A stretch of DNA of 59,188 nucleotides from Nocardia amamiensis (GTDB lineage: Bacteria; Actinomycetota; Actinomycetes; Mycobacteriales; Mycobacteriaceae). The stretch spans positions 1 through 59,188 of the forward strand of contig NZ_JADLQX010000039.1 in assembly GCF_015477605.1 (NCBI RefSeq), in the 5' to 3' direction. The position numbers and the translations under genes are program-made. Under the pieces are notes generated by a model that saw only the letters and a program-made list of their open reading frames with translations, made no database searches and was not told the DNA's origin. This document shows positions 7,811 to 16,377 of this stretch, one piece after another (the stretch's first letter is position 1; each line of letters opens with the position of its first letter).

Positions 7811-8752
7811 ATGAAAGTCGATATCGCAGCGTGGGAAGCCCTCGGATCTCGTCATATCGCGACCAACGGGATCGAACTACAAATTGTCGAACACGGGAAG
7901 GGACCGGCGGTAGTCCTCTGCCACGGATTTCCCGAACTCGCATTCTCATGGCGCCACCAGGTTTTCGCGCTCGCAGAGGCGGGGTACCGCGTTGTCGCCC
8001 CGGATATGCGCGGTTACGGAGGTAGCTCGCGACCCTCCGCGATCGAGGCATACGACGTGCTGACCATCTGCGGCGATCTGGTGGGATTGTTGAACGCCCT
8101 CGACATAGACGATGCGGTATTCGTCGGACACGACTGGGGTGCCGCGGTGGTCTGGCAAATGGCGCTGGTGCATCCGGACCGAGTGCGGGCCGTAGCTGGA
8201 CTCAGCGTTCCGCCGGCATCGCGCGCACCGGTACCACCGTTGAGCATTCTCCGTTCTCGGCTGGGAGATTCGTTTTATATGTCCTGGTTTCAGAAGCCAG
8301 GTGTCGCCGACTCCGTCCTTGCGCAGGACGTGCGATGGACTCTCCTGAATGACGAAGCGCTCTCGCCGGAGTCCATGGCGCAGCGGCCGAGCGGAGAGCT
8401 ACCGAGCCGCCCGTGGTTGCCGGAGGACGAACTACAGGTGTTCATCGACGCGTTCGAGCGAACAGGCTTCAGCGGAGGACTCAATTACTACCGCAACATC
8501 GACCGGAATTGGGCCCTTGCGGCCCCGTTCGACGGCCACGTCATCACCCAGCCGGCACTCTTTCTGACCGGCTCCGACGATCCGGTACGCCAGTTCATGC
8601 CGGCTGACGCCTTGGAATCGCTGCTCACAGACCTGTGGGGACACATCGTGGTGGCGGGCGCAGGCCATTGGATTCAGCAGGAGCGACCAGAGGTGGTCAA
8701 CGACGCGCTCGTGAAGTTCCTCGGTCGCGTATCCGAAATTTCTCGAACGTGA
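7811..8752 (+). CDS. Alpha/beta hydrolase, epoxide-hydrolase-like
   Basis: The 313-residue protein has the oxyanion motif HGFPE (38-42), APDMRGYGGSSRP, and the nucleophile elbow GHDWG with Asp108. Asp at that position followed by Trp is typical of soluble epoxide hydrolases and haloalkane dehalogenases. The catalytic His is in GAGHWIQQERPEVVN near the C-terminus. A cap domain lies between (SWFQKPGVADS...NYYRNIDRNW). It would open an epoxide to a diol; the substrate is unknown. AAAGGA lies seven bases before the ATG at 7811. It sits in the 22-bp operator region, so it may serve the same catabolic programme. Confidence 0.85.
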   Translation: MKVDIAAWEALGSRHIATNGIELQIVEHGKGPAVVLCHGFPELAFSWRHQVFALAEAGYRVVAPDMRGYGGSSRPSAIEAYDVLTICGDLVGLLNALDIDDAVFVGHDWGAAVVWQMALVHPDRVRAVAGLSVPPASRAPVPPLSILRSRLGDSFYMSWFQKPGVADSVLAQDVRWTLLNDEALSPESMAQRPSGELPSRPWLPEDELQVFIDAFERTGFSGGLNYYRNIDRNWALAAPFDGHVITQPALFLTGSDDPVRQFMPADALESLLTDLWGHIVVAGAGHWIQQERPEVVNDALVKFLGRVSEISRT

Positions 8753-8782
8753 GGTTCGAGGGCACCAAGAAGAAGGAAAGAG

Positions 8783-9493
8783 ATGAGGAAAACGATTGCA
8801 GCAGCGACGCTGCTCGTCTCCGCGCTCGGCGTGACAGCCGGGACGGCATCGGCCGCACCGGACCAGGCCGGTGCGGTGGGATACAAGCTATCGGTCGGCG
8901 AGAAATCCACAGTGATCGATCTCGAGGCCGGATCGCTCGCCGTCGAAGATGGGGCATTGAAGATCAAGGCGCCTGGCGGCATGGTCCTGGCCGGTACGGA
9001 ATTGTCTTTCCGGGTGGATGATTTCGTCTTCCCGATCGCCGCCGACCTCCAGGGCCGCACTGCTACCTTGACGCCGCAGTTCGATCTCGAGCACGCGGCC
9101 TACAAGCCGGTGGCGCTGCCCTACGAAGACCAGGCTCCCTGGAGGACCCAGTACGACCGGGAACAAGCCGCTTGGGCGCGCTTGTCCTCGACGATCCTGA
9201 TGGGTGCGACGATCGGTACCGCCGTTGGTGGCATCGGCGGCGCGGCGGTCGGCTGCGTGCTGGGTGGCATCGCTGGGGCAACCGTCGCTTCCGCGGCGAT
9301 TATCGGCTTGTTCGGAGCCTTGATTCCGGCAGCCGCCATCGGATGCCTGGGTGGAATCATGGCTGTCGGTCCGCTCGGGGCGATCGCGGGCCAGCTGCTC
9401 ATCACGGCTCCGGTCGCGATCATGGCGGCTGTCCAGTACTTCACGACGATCAACCAGCCGATGCCGGCTCCGGCTCCGGCTCCGGCGAAGTGA
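8783..9493 (+). CDS. Secreted glycine-rich hydrophobic protein
   Basis: A Sec signal peptide (MRKTIAAATLLVSALGVTAGTASA, cleavage after ASA-type AxA) is followed by a beta-rich domain (EKSTVIDLEAGSLAVEDGALKI, LSFRVDDFVFPI) and a long glycine/alanine-rich hydrophobic C-terminus (about 135-220: IGTAVGGIGGAAVGCVLGG). It ends in PAPAPAPAK. The domain order matches a set of secreted nocardial proteins I remember as DUF8020. The glycine-zipper-like tail suggests membrane or envelope association. AAGGAAAG precedes the ATG. It follows the hydrolase by 30 bp and ends at a strong hairpin, so it is probably the last gene of that operon. Confidence 0.65.
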   Translation: MRKTIAAATLLVSALGVTAGTASAAPDQAGAVGYKLSVGEKSTVIDLEAGSLAVEDGALKIKAPGGMVLAGTELSFRVDDFVFPIAADLQGRTATLTPQFDLEHAAYKPVALPYEDQAPWRTQYDREQAAWARLSSTILMGATIGTAVGGIGGAAVGCVLGGIAGATVASAAIIGLFGALIPAAAIGCLGGIMAVGPLGAIAGQLLITAPVAIMAAVQYFTTINQPMPAPAPAPAK

Positions 9494-9531
9494 TGCCGAG
9501 TCGCACGTCGTCGATTCGGTGAGGCGATTGT

Positions 9532-9563
9532 CCTGCCCGGTCGGTTCCAATCGGCCGGGCAGG
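9532..9563 (+). terminator. Hairpin terminator
   Basis: Arms CCTGCCCGGTCG and CGGCCGGGCAGG pair over 12 bp with one G-T mismatch and an 8-nt loop. It lies 39 bp after the secreted-protein gene and just before the promoter of the TetR gene. Confidence 0.65.
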
Positions 9564-9576
9564 GCGATCCCGAAAT

Positions 9577-9605
9577 TTGAAGCTGGGGTCAGATTCGACT
9601 AACGT
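9577..9605 (+). promoter_or_regulatory. 22-bp operator copy B with promoter, upstream of TetR
   Basis: The palindrome 9577-9598 has half-sites TTGAAGCTGGG and (opposite strand) TCGAATCTGAC. One base later comes TAACGT (9600-9605) as the -10; TTGAAG is the -35 with a 17-bp spacer. It lies 150 bp before the TetR gene, suggesting autoregulation. Confidence 0.65.
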
Positions 9606-9747
9606 CGATATGGTTGCGACCCCATGCTCGAGCATGCCGGGAGTGGTCTCGGCCCAGTGGTCGCCACCGTCTCGGAGCGTGAATGCAGATCGACGACGCG
9701 TGTGCGACGATCACTGCGAGCATCCGGGGCAGACAGGGAGGGTATGC

Positions 9748-10428
9748 ATGGCTAGGACGGTCGAGAACGAAGCGGCATTGGGCGAGATTCCCTCGCTTGT
9801 CGATACCTCCGTCCTCCGGGAACCTCCGCTCACTGCCCGCGGTCTTCGAACCCGGGCGGCGCTGGTGGCGGCCGCCCGAGTGGTGTTCGAACGCGACGGC
9901 TACCTCGACGCGCGGCTGTCGGATATCACAACCGAGGCGAAATGCTCCACGGGTAGCTTCTATACGTATTTCTCGAGCAAGGAAGAAATCCTCCAGGCGG
10001 TGCTCGAAGCATCCCAGGACGACATGCTGCATCCGGGAATGCCGCGTCTGGATGCCGACGAGGCGTCGCCGGTGGCGGTGATCGAGGCGAGCAACCGCGC
10101 CTACTTCGAGGCGTACAAGCGAAACGCGAAGTTGATGCTGATCCTTGATCAGGTGGCCGCGATCGATCCGAAGTTTCGCGAAATGCGCCGCCGCCGCGGA
10201 CGCGCGTTCGCCGACCGTAACGCTCGCTCCATCAGGGATCTGCAGGAACGCGGCCTCGCCGACCGCGAACTCGATCCGCATACCGCGTCACGCGCGCTGT
10301 CGGGCATGGTCGGCCGGATGGCGTACTACGCGTTCGCCCTGGAAGAGGAAGCGTCGCTCGACGAGCTCGTTCGAACAGCCACGCGGCTATGGGCGAATGC
10401 GCTGAAACTCGACGAGGCCGCCAGCTGA
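9748..10428 (+). CDS. TetR-family transcriptional regulator
   Basis: The 226-residue protein has an N-terminal TetR helix-turn-helix (TRAALVAAARVVFERDGYLDARLSDITTEAKCSTGSFYTYFSSKEEILQAVLE, about residues 35-85) and an all-helical ligand domain. The ATG at 9748 follows AGGGAGGG; the longer reading from 9577 would run through the operator itself. Promoter copy B drives it, so it is the best candidate for the regulator of all 22-bp operators. Adjacent beta-oxidation-type genes suggest an acyl-CoA or related ligand, but that is inference. Confidence 0.85.
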   Translation: MARTVENEAALGEIPSLVDTSVLREPPLTARGLRTRAALVAAARVVFERDGYLDARLSDITTEAKCSTGSFYTYFSSKEEILQAVLEASQDDMLHPGMPRLDADEASPVAVIEASNRAYFEAYKRNAKLMLILDQVAAIDPKFREMRRRRGRAFADRNARSIRDLQERGLADRELDPHTASRALSGMVGRMAYYAFALEEEASLDELVRTATRLWANALKLDEAAS

Positions 10429-10645
10429 GCCTGCGGGTGGGGACCGCACTGTACGTGCCGGACTCGCCGGAGGCGGCATACCGAGCGGCCGCTGCTACCA
10501 CGACCTACCTGCATCTCGCATAGACAGCGGCGGGCTGTCGCGATGACTGCCGCGCCGTCGTCCACCGCGATGTGACTCACGTCATACGAACCGAATCGGT
10601 GGTGGTCTTGACCACTACGCGGGCGATCCAGCATGGTGTCGAGAG

Positions 10646-10665
10646 CTAAATAAGCGCTCAGTAAG
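10646..10665. promoter_or_regulatory. Second type of TetR-like operator before the SDR operon
   Basis: CTAAATAAGC and GCTCAGTAAG form a 20-bp imperfect palindrome (7 of 10 positions) centred on GC/GC, 54 bp before the SDR start. Its sequence differs from the 22-bp operator, so a different regulator, perhaps the TetR protein encoded at 17507-18118, may bind it. Confidence 0.45.
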
Positions 10666-10718
10666 TTGCGCGGAGGTGGCAGCCAGGGCATGGCCACGGC
10701 GCTCGAAAGGATTCACCG

Positions 10719-11471
10719 ATGAAGAGGTTCGAAGGCAAGACCGCGATCGTGACCGGCGCCAGCCGGGGCATAGGTCTCGGCATCGCGCGGCGGCTGGTCG
10801 ATGAGGGCGCGAATGTCGTGATCACCGCCCGCAAGCAGGAGGCTCTGGACGCAGCGGTCGAAGCGCTGGGCGGCCCGGGGCGGGCGCTGGCGGTGGCCGG
10901 CCGCGCGGACGACGTCGCCCATCAGGCCGAGACCGTCGCGCGTGCGATCGATACCTTCGGTGGCGCCGACCTCCTGGTCAACAACACCGGCATCAACCCG
11001 GCTTTCGGCCCGATGATCGAGCTGGACCTCGACGCCGCTCGCAAGATCGTGGAGGTCAACTGCCTGGCCGCGCTGTCGTGGGTGCAGCAGGCCTACCGGG
11101 CGTGGATGAAGGACTACGGTGGCGCGGTCGTGAACGTGTCGTCGGTCGCCGGTCTCAAGCCCGCGCCGGGTATCGGCTTCTACGGTTCGAGCAAGGCGAT
11201 GCTCACGCACATCACCCAGGAACTCGCGGTCGAACTCGGCCCGAACCTGCGGGTCAATGCCGTGGCTCCGGCGGTGGTGAAGACGAAGTTCGCCACCGCT
11301 CTCTACGAAGGCAGGGAGGACGAGATCGCCGCGGCCTATCCGCTGAAGCGGCTCGGCGTGCCCGAGGACATCGGCAGTGTGGTCGCGTTTCTGCTGTCCG
11401 AGGACGCGAGCTGGCTGACCGGCCAGCTGCTGGTCGTCGACGGTGGCATCACCCTGACCGGCGGGGTGTGA
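10719..11471 (+). CDS. SDR-family oxidoreductase
   Basis: The 250-residue classical SDR has TGASRGIG (12-19), NNTG in place of the usual NNAG (88-91), a catalytic Ser in VSSVAG (about 141-142) and Tyr155-x3-Lys159 (YGSSK). It ends in the FabG-like LTGQLLVVDGG. It would interconvert a hydroxy and a keto group with NAD(P)H, probably on a fatty-acyl-CoA or alcohol. It is the first gene of a tight operon (one base to the next gene) that continues to the kinase at 14779. AAAGGA precedes the ATG. Confidence 0.85.
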   Translation: MKRFEGKTAIVTGASRGIGLGIARRLVDEGANVVITARKQEALDAAVEALGGPGRALAVAGRADDVAHQAETVARAIDTFGGADLLVNNTGINPAFGPMIELDLDAARKIVEVNCLAALSWVQQAYRAWMKDYGGAVVNVSSVAGLKPAPGIGFYGSSKAMLTHITQELAVELGPNLRVNAVAPAVVKTKFATALYEGREDEIAAAYPLKRLGVPEDIGSVVAFLLSEDASWLTGQLLVVDGGITLTGGV

Positions 11472-11472
11472 C

Positions 11473-12465
11473 ATGACGTCGATGAAGGCATGGCGGGTAC
11501 ATGAGCTGGGCGAGCCGAGTGCGGTGCTGCGGCTGGAAGAGGTCGAGCGCCCGGAGCCCGGCCCGCGACAAGTTGTCGTGCGGGTCGCTGGTGCGGCGGC
11601 GAACTTTCCCGATGTGTTGATGTGCCGCGGTCTCTACCAGGTGAAGCCACCGTTGCCGTTCACGCCCGGTGTCGAATTGTGTGGCGAAGTGGTGGCGGTC
11701 GGCGCCGAGGTTGCCGAGATCGCCGTCGGTGAGCGTGTACTCGGGGGTGCGGTGCTCCCGCATGGTGGTTTCGCGGAATTCGCGATCATGGATGCGGCCC
11801 AGACCTTCCCGGCGCCGCGGTCGTTGGACGATGCGGAGGCGGCTTCGCTGTTCATCGGTTATCAGACCGGGTGGTTCGGTTTGCATCGGCGCGCGGGACT
11901 GAAGGCCGGAGAGACACTGCTGGTGCATGCTGCCGCCGGTGGCGTCGGCAGCGCGGCCGTCCAACTGGGCAAGGCCGCAGGTGCCCGCGTGATCGGTGTC
12001 GTCGGCGGAGCCGAGAAAGCCTCATATGCCGAAGAATTGGGTGCCGACGTGGTCATCGACCGGCACCGGGACGATTTCGTCCAGGTCGTGAAGGAGCTGA
12101 CGAACGGCCGCGGGGCCGACGTGATATACGACCCGGTCGGCGGTGATGTCTATCAGCGCTCCACGAAATGCATCGCGTTCGAAGGCCGGATCGTGGTTGT
12201 CGGATTCGCCGGTGGCGACATCCAAACCGCCGCGCTGAACCACGCGCTGGTGAAGAACTACTCGATCGTCGGCCTGCACTGGGGGCTGTACAACACCTAC
12301 GACCCGGCTTCGGTGTCCGAATGTCATCGCGCACTGACCACCCGCGCCGCCGAGGGGCTGATCCGGCCCTTGGTGAGCGAACGACTGCCACTGGACCAGA
12401 TCGCCGACGGAGTACAGCGACTCGCCGACGGCAAGACCGTCGGCCGCGTCGTCTACGCCCCGTAA
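11473..12465 (+). CDS. NADPH:quinone oxidoreductase-type MDR enzyme
   Basis: The 330-residue zinc-free medium-chain reductase has a GroES-like N-terminal domain (PFTPGVELCGEVVAVG) and a Rossmann domain with AAAGGVGSAAVQLGKAAGA (about 153-171). The cysteine and histidine pattern of zinc alcohol dehydrogenases is absent. Such enzymes reduce quinones or the double bond of enoyl-CoA or enone substrates with NADPH. It begins one base after the SDR stop, and the next SDR gene follows within 40 bp, so it shares the operon. Confidence 0.85.
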   Translation: MTSMKAWRVHELGEPSAVLRLEEVERPEPGPRQVVVRVAGAAANFPDVLMCRGLYQVKPPLPFTPGVELCGEVVAVGAEVAEIAVGERVLGGAVLPHGGFAEFAIMDAAQTFPAPRSLDDAEAASLFIGYQTGWFGLHRRAGLKAGETLLVHAAAGGVGSAAVQLGKAAGARVIGVVGGAEKASYAEELGADVVIDRHRDDFVQVVKELTNGRGADVIYDPVGGDVYQRSTKCIAFEGRIVVVGFAGGDIQTAALNHALVKNYSIVGLHWGLYNTYDPASVSECHRALTTRAAEGLIRPLVSERLPLDQIADGVQRLADGKTVGRVVYAP

Positions 12466-12505
12466 GCCTGCCTCTACCTGAAATACCCTCCCCGAGGAGC
12501 ACAAG

Positions 12506-13267
12506 ATGAACAATGAGACCCAGCGGATCGCCATCGTCACCGGCGCGGCACGAGGCATCGGAGCCGCCGTGGCCCGCCGCCTCGCGCGCGACGGCATGGC
12601 CGTAGCCGTGCTCGACCTCGACGAAACCGCCTGCAAGACAGTCGTCGAGCAGATCGAATCGGCGGGTGGCCGCGCGCTGGCGGTCGGAGTCGATGTTGCC
12701 GACGAAGCCGCGGTGACCCAGGCGGTCGAGCGGGTCGCCGCCGAACTCGGCCCGCCGACCGTGCTGGTCAACAACGCCGGGATCACCCGCGACAATCTGC
12801 TGTTCAAGATGAGCGTCGAGGACTGGGACGCGGTCATGAACGTGCATCTGCGCGGTTCGTTCCTGCTGGCCCGCGCCGCGCAAGCGCACATGATCGACCA
12901 GAAGTGGGGGCGGATCGTCAACCTCTCCAGCACATCGGCGCTGGGCAACCGCGGTCAGGCGAACTACGCCGCGGCCAAGGCCGGATTGCAGGGATTCACC
13001 AAGACCCTCGCGATCGAGCTGGGCAAGTACGGGGTCACCGCGAACGCCATCGCCCCGGGCTTCATCGAAACGGAGATGACCGTTGCGACCGCGGAGCGTA
13101 TGGGCATCCCCTTCGAGGAGTTCACCAAAGCAGTCGCGGCTCAGACTCCGGTTGCCCGGACCGGCACGCCTGACGACATCGCGCACGCCGTCTCTTTCTT
13201 GGCCAGCGAAGGTGCTGGATTCGTGTCCGGCCAGGTGATCTACGTGGCCGGCGGCCCGCGGAACTGA
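12506..13267 (+). CDS. FabG/PhaB-like 3-oxoacyl reductase (SDR)
   Basis: The 253-residue protein has TGAARGIG (12-19), VNNAG (88-92), GITRDNLLFKM as in FabG and acetoacetyl-CoA reductases, Ser in LSSTSA (140-144), and Tyr154-x3-Lys158. It likely reduces or oxidises the 3-keto/3-hydroxy group of an acyl-CoA with NAD(P)(H). GAGGAG lies upstream of the ATG. It is the third gene of the operon, next to a MaoC hydratase that would make its substrate. Confidence 0.85.
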   Translation: MNNETQRIAIVTGAARGIGAAVARRLARDGMAVAVLDLDETACKTVVEQIESAGGRALAVGVDVADEAAVTQAVERVAAELGPPTVLVNNAGITRDNLLFKMSVEDWDAVMNVHLRGSFLLARAAQAHMIDQKWGRIVNLSSTSALGNRGQANYAAAKAGLQGFTKTLAIELGKYGVTANAIAPGFIETEMTVATAERMGIPFEEFTKAVAAQTPVARTGTPDDIAHAVSFLASEGAGFVSGQVIYVAGGPRN

Positions 13268-13286
13268 TACGGAAGGAACAGGAGCA

Positions 13287-13739
13287 ATGCGAGTATTCCA
13301 GGGCCTGACCGAGCTGGAGGCCGCGGTCGGTACCCACCTCGGATTCAGCGGCTGGCACACCGTCACGCAAGAGCAGATCGACCAGTTCGCCGAAGCGACA
13401 GGCGATCACCAGTGGATCCACGTGGACCCGGAGAAGGCCGCCGCGGGACCGTTCGGCAAGACCGTCGCGCACGGGTTCCTCACGCTGTCGCTGGTGCCGA
13501 TGCTGACCCAGCAGGTCTACACCGTGCAGGGACTGTCCATGGGCGTCAACTACGGCACCGACAAAGTGCGTTTCCCCGCACCGGTCCCGGTCGGATCCCG
13601 GATCCGGGCAGGAGTGGAGTTGCTCTCCTTGACCGCGGGTGCTTCGGGCTGGCGGGCGGTTTCTCGAGTGACGATCGAGATCGAAGGCTCGAACAAGCCT
13701 GCCTGCGTGGCCGATTCCGTCGCGGTGTTGGTGCCCTGA
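13287..13739 (+). CDS. MaoC-family enoyl-CoA hydratase
   Basis: The 150-residue single hot-dog protein has the hydratase-2 motif FAEATGDHQWIHVDPEKAAAGPFG with catalytic Asp40 and His45, followed by VAHGFLTLSLVP. It would hydrate a trans-2-enoyl-CoA to the (R)-3-hydroxyacyl-CoA, usually as a dimer. The ribosome-binding site is GGAG before the ATG. Its stop overlaps the next start (TGATG), so translation of the kinase is probably coupled to it. Confidence 0.85.
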   Translation: MRVFQGLTELEAAVGTHLGFSGWHTVTQEQIDQFAEATGDHQWIHVDPEKAAAGPFGKTVAHGFLTLSLVPMLTQQVYTVQGLSMGVNYGTDKVRFPAPVPVGSRIRAGVELLSLTAGASGWRAVSRVTIEIEGSNKPACVADSVAVLVP

Positions 13740-14779
13740 TGCCCGCCGAGCAGGACTCTTCGGACTTACCCGGTCTCGACCTGCACCGTCTGGCAGCATG
13801 GCTCGCCGACGCCTCCCCAGGCCTGGTCGCGGGCCCGCTGCACGGACGATTGATCGCCGGCGGTAAGTCGAATCTGACTTATGAGGTCACCGACGGGACA
13901 TCGAACTGGATCGTGCGGCGTCCGCCGCTCGGCCATGTGCTGGCGACCGCGCACGACATGGGGCGGGAATACCGCGTCATGAGCGCTCTGGCCGACACCG
14001 ATGTTCCGGTCCCCATCACATATGCCCTGTGCTCGGACGCCGAGGTCATCGGTGCGCCGTTCTACGTCATGGAACGCGTCGTCGGCACCCCGTACCGCTC
14101 GTCGGACGAACTGGCGGCCCTGGGCGTGGACCGGACCCGTGTGATCGCGACCGGAATGATCGACACGCTCGCCGATCTCCACGCGGTCGACCCCGCCGCC
14201 GTCGGACTCGGCGATTTCGGCCGCCCAGAGGGGTTCCTCGAAAGGCAGGTCCGGCGTTGGCAGAATCAGTTGGACGCGTCGCGAAGCCGAGACCTTCCCT
14301 CGGCGGCGAAACTGCACGATCTGCTTGCCCGGGACCAACCGGAGCAATCGCCCACCGGGGTCGTGCACGGCGATTACCGGCTCGACAACGTTCTCGTCGA
14401 CTCGGGCGACCGAGTGGCCGCGGTCATCGACTGGGAGATGGCGACCATCGGTGATCCGCTCACCGATGTCGCGTTGCTCATGGTCTACTTGCGTTCCGGC
14501 GAGCTGGGCATTCCTGTGGTCACCAATGTCGCGTCGGCACCGGGATTCCTTGGTGAATCCGAGTTGCTGGAGCGGTACGCGCAGCGAAGCCACCGCGACT
14601 TGAGCCGGATCGGGTTCTACCTCGGACTGGCCGCGTTCAAGCTCGCCGTGATCAGTGAGGGCATCCATTACCGCCATATCCACGGCAAGACCGTGGGTCC
14701 TGGCTTCGAGCACCTGGGAGATGCCGTCGAACCGCTCCTGCAGGCCGGAATCGGGTATCTGACGGAGGACTATCGCTGA
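13739..14779 (+). CDS. APH-type phosphotransferase, ACAD10/11 kinase-domain-like
   Basis: The 346-residue aminoglycoside-phosphotransferase-fold kinase has the nucleotide-loop region GGKSNLTYEV (41-50), VVHGDYRLDNVLV (catalytic Asp212) and VIDWEMATIGDPLTD (metal-binding Asp231). This branch matches the N-terminal kinase half of animal ACAD10/ACAD11 and bacterial LvaA, which phosphorylate a 4-hydroxyacyl-CoA. It is translationally coupled to the MaoC gene. The matching acyl-CoA dehydrogenase is 351 bp downstream under its own operator. A role in 4-hydroxyacid breakdown is therefore likely; antibiotic modification is unlikely. Confidence 0.8.
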   Translation: MPAEQDSSDLPGLDLHRLAAWLADASPGLVAGPLHGRLIAGGKSNLTYEVTDGTSNWIVRRPPLGHVLATAHDMGREYRVMSALADTDVPVPITYALCSDAEVIGAPFYVMERVVGTPYRSSDELAALGVDRTRVIATGMIDTLADLHAVDPAAVGLGDFGRPEGFLERQVRRWQNQLDASRSRDLPSAAKLHDLLARDQPEQSPTGVVHGDYRLDNVLVDSGDRVAAVIDWEMATIGDPLTDVALLMVYLRSGELGIPVVTNVASAPGFLGESELLERYAQRSHRDLSRIGFYLGLAAFKLAVISEGIHYRHIHGKTVGPGFEHLGDAVEPLLQAGIGYLTEDYR

Positions 14780-14845
14780 GGATCGACGACGCGGTCCGCG
14801 ATGATGGGCACCTGATCGGTTCAATGAACTCCTATCTTCCCAGAA

Positions 14846-14874
14846 TTGAAGTTGACGCCAGTTTCAATTATGGT
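14846..14874 (+). promoter_or_regulatory. 22-bp operator copy C with promoter
   Basis: The palindrome 14846-14867 has half-sites TTGAAGTTGAC and (opposite strand) TTGAAACTGGC. TTGAAG is a -35 and TATGGT (14869-14874) the -10, 17 bp apart. It lies in the otherwise empty gap 14780-15130 before the acyl-CoA dehydrogenase gene. Confidence 0.7.
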
Positions 14875-15130
14875 TCGAGTTGGATCCATACCGGCTAGAC
14901 CAAGAGGAGCGGGCTCGGATGATCGACGTCGCCTGTCCGACGACGTGCTGTACGGGTACCCCGACCTCATCGAGGCAGCCGTGATCAGCCTGTCCGGCGA
15001 GTCCCGCGGCGAGGAGCCATCGCAATGATGCCTCGCGTCGCTGGAGCGATACCGGAACCGGACAGCGCATAGGTCATCCGCGATGCCACCGCCGCAGCAG
15101 TGCGGAACCATCATTGAGCGAAGGAGCCCG

Positions 15131-16354
15131 ATGTTCGAGCTTTCCGATACAGGCCGCAAATACCAGGAGGACCTGCTCGCCTTCATGGACGAGCACGTCT
15201 ACCCCGCGGAGCCGGTCTACGAAGCGCAGATGCAGGAATCCGGTGATCCGCATTTCCACCCGCCGATCCTGGAGGAGCTCAAGACCGAGGCGAGGAAGCG
15301 CGGTCTGTGGAATCTGTTTCACCCACACCCGGAGTGGGGGCCCGGCCTGACCAACCTGGAATACGCGCCGCTGGCCGAAATCATGGGCCGCAGCGCGCAC
15401 CTTGCTCCCGAAGCGACCAACTGCAATGCCCCGGATACCGGCAACATGGAAGTGCTCACCCTTTTCGGCACTGCCGAGCACAAGGAGACGTGGCTTCAGC
15501 CGCTGCTGGACGGCACGATCGCGTCGGCGTTCGGGATGACCGAGCCGGAAGTCGCCAGTTCCGACGCCACCAATATCCAGTTGCGGATGGAGCGAGACGG
15601 GGACGAGTACGTCCTCAACGGCAGGAAATGGTGGACTTCCAACGCTCTGCACAAGAACTGCAAGGTGCTCATCGTGATGGGCAAAACCGATCCCGCGGCG
15701 CCACCGCATCGCCAGCAGAGCATGATGGTCGTCCCGATCGATACGCCCGGGGTCACCGTCCTGCGTAACCTTCCGGTATTCGGCTACCAGGACCGGGAAG
15801 GGCACGCCGAGGTCCTGTTCGAGAACGTCCGGGTGCCGCGAACGGCACTGCTGGCCGGCGAGGGTGACGGGTTCATGATCAGCCAGGCACGGCTGGGACC
15901 CGGCCGGATCCACCACTGCATGCGGTCGATCGGAATGGCCGAACGCGCGCTGGATCTGATGATCGATCGCGCGCAGGCGCGCACGACTTTCGGTGAGCCG
16001 GTGGCCAACCGCGCCAATATCCAGGACTGGATCGCCGAGTCGCGCATCGAGATCGAAATGGCCCGCCTGCTCACCCTGAAGGCGGCATACCTGATGGACA
16101 CCGTGGGAAACCGCAACGCGCGCATCGAGATTGCCGCGATCAAGGTGGCGGCGCCACAGGTCGCCCTGAAGGTGATCGACCGGGCGATACAGGTGCACGG
16201 CGGCGGTGGCGTTTCCGACGATTTCCCGTTGGCGAGTATGTATGCCCACCAACGGACTTTGCGTCTGGCCGACGGCCCCGACGAGGTGCACAAGCGCACG
16301 ATCGCGCAGATGGAATTGCGACGCCGGGACCCCTCTTGGGGCCGGAGCGCGTAA
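15131..16354 (+). CDS. Acyl-CoA dehydrogenase, ACAD11-type
   Basis: The 407-residue flavoprotein closely follows the dehydrogenase half of human ACAD11: NCNAPDTGNMEVL, MTEPEVASSDATNI, GRKWWTSNA, RLGPGRIHHCMR, IQVHGGGGVSDDFPLA and LADGPDEVHK. FAD binds around MTEP/WWTS, and the acyl-CoA site uses the RIHHC helix. ACAD11-type enzymes act with an APH kinase on 4-hydroxyacyl-CoAs, converting the phosphorylated intermediate to an enoyl-CoA. Here the kinase is a separate gene immediately upstream. AAGGAG precedes the ATG at 15131. The CurA-like reductase gene follows by 23 bp. Confidence 0.9.
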   Translation: MFELSDTGRKYQEDLLAFMDEHVYPAEPVYEAQMQESGDPHFHPPILEELKTEARKRGLWNLFHPHPEWGPGLTNLEYAPLAEIMGRSAHLAPEATNCNAPDTGNMEVLTLFGTAEHKETWLQPLLDGTIASAFGMTEPEVASSDATNIQLRMERDGDEYVLNGRKWWTSNALHKNCKVLIVMGKTDPAAPPHRQQSMMVVPIDTPGVTVLRNLPVFGYQDREGHAEVLFENVRVPRTALLAGEGDGFMISQARLGPGRIHHCMRSIGMAERALDLMIDRAQARTTFGEPVANRANIQDWIAESRIEIEMARLLTLKAAYLMDTVGNRNARIEIAAIKVAAPQVALKVIDRAIQVHGGGGVSDDFPLASMYAHQRTLRLADGPDEVHKRTIAQMELRRRDPSWGRSA

Positions 16355-16377
16355 CCACTGGCAACGAGAGGAAACAC

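Noticed and set aside
13739..14779. APH-fold kinase as an aminoglycoside-resistance gene
   Set aside because: Its operon and neighbouring ACAD11-type dehydrogenase indicate a metabolic hydroxyacyl-CoA kinase.
15074..16291. 405-codon antisense open frame over the acyl-CoA dehydrogenase gene
   Set aside because: The forward frame has every ACAD11 motif; the reverse has none.
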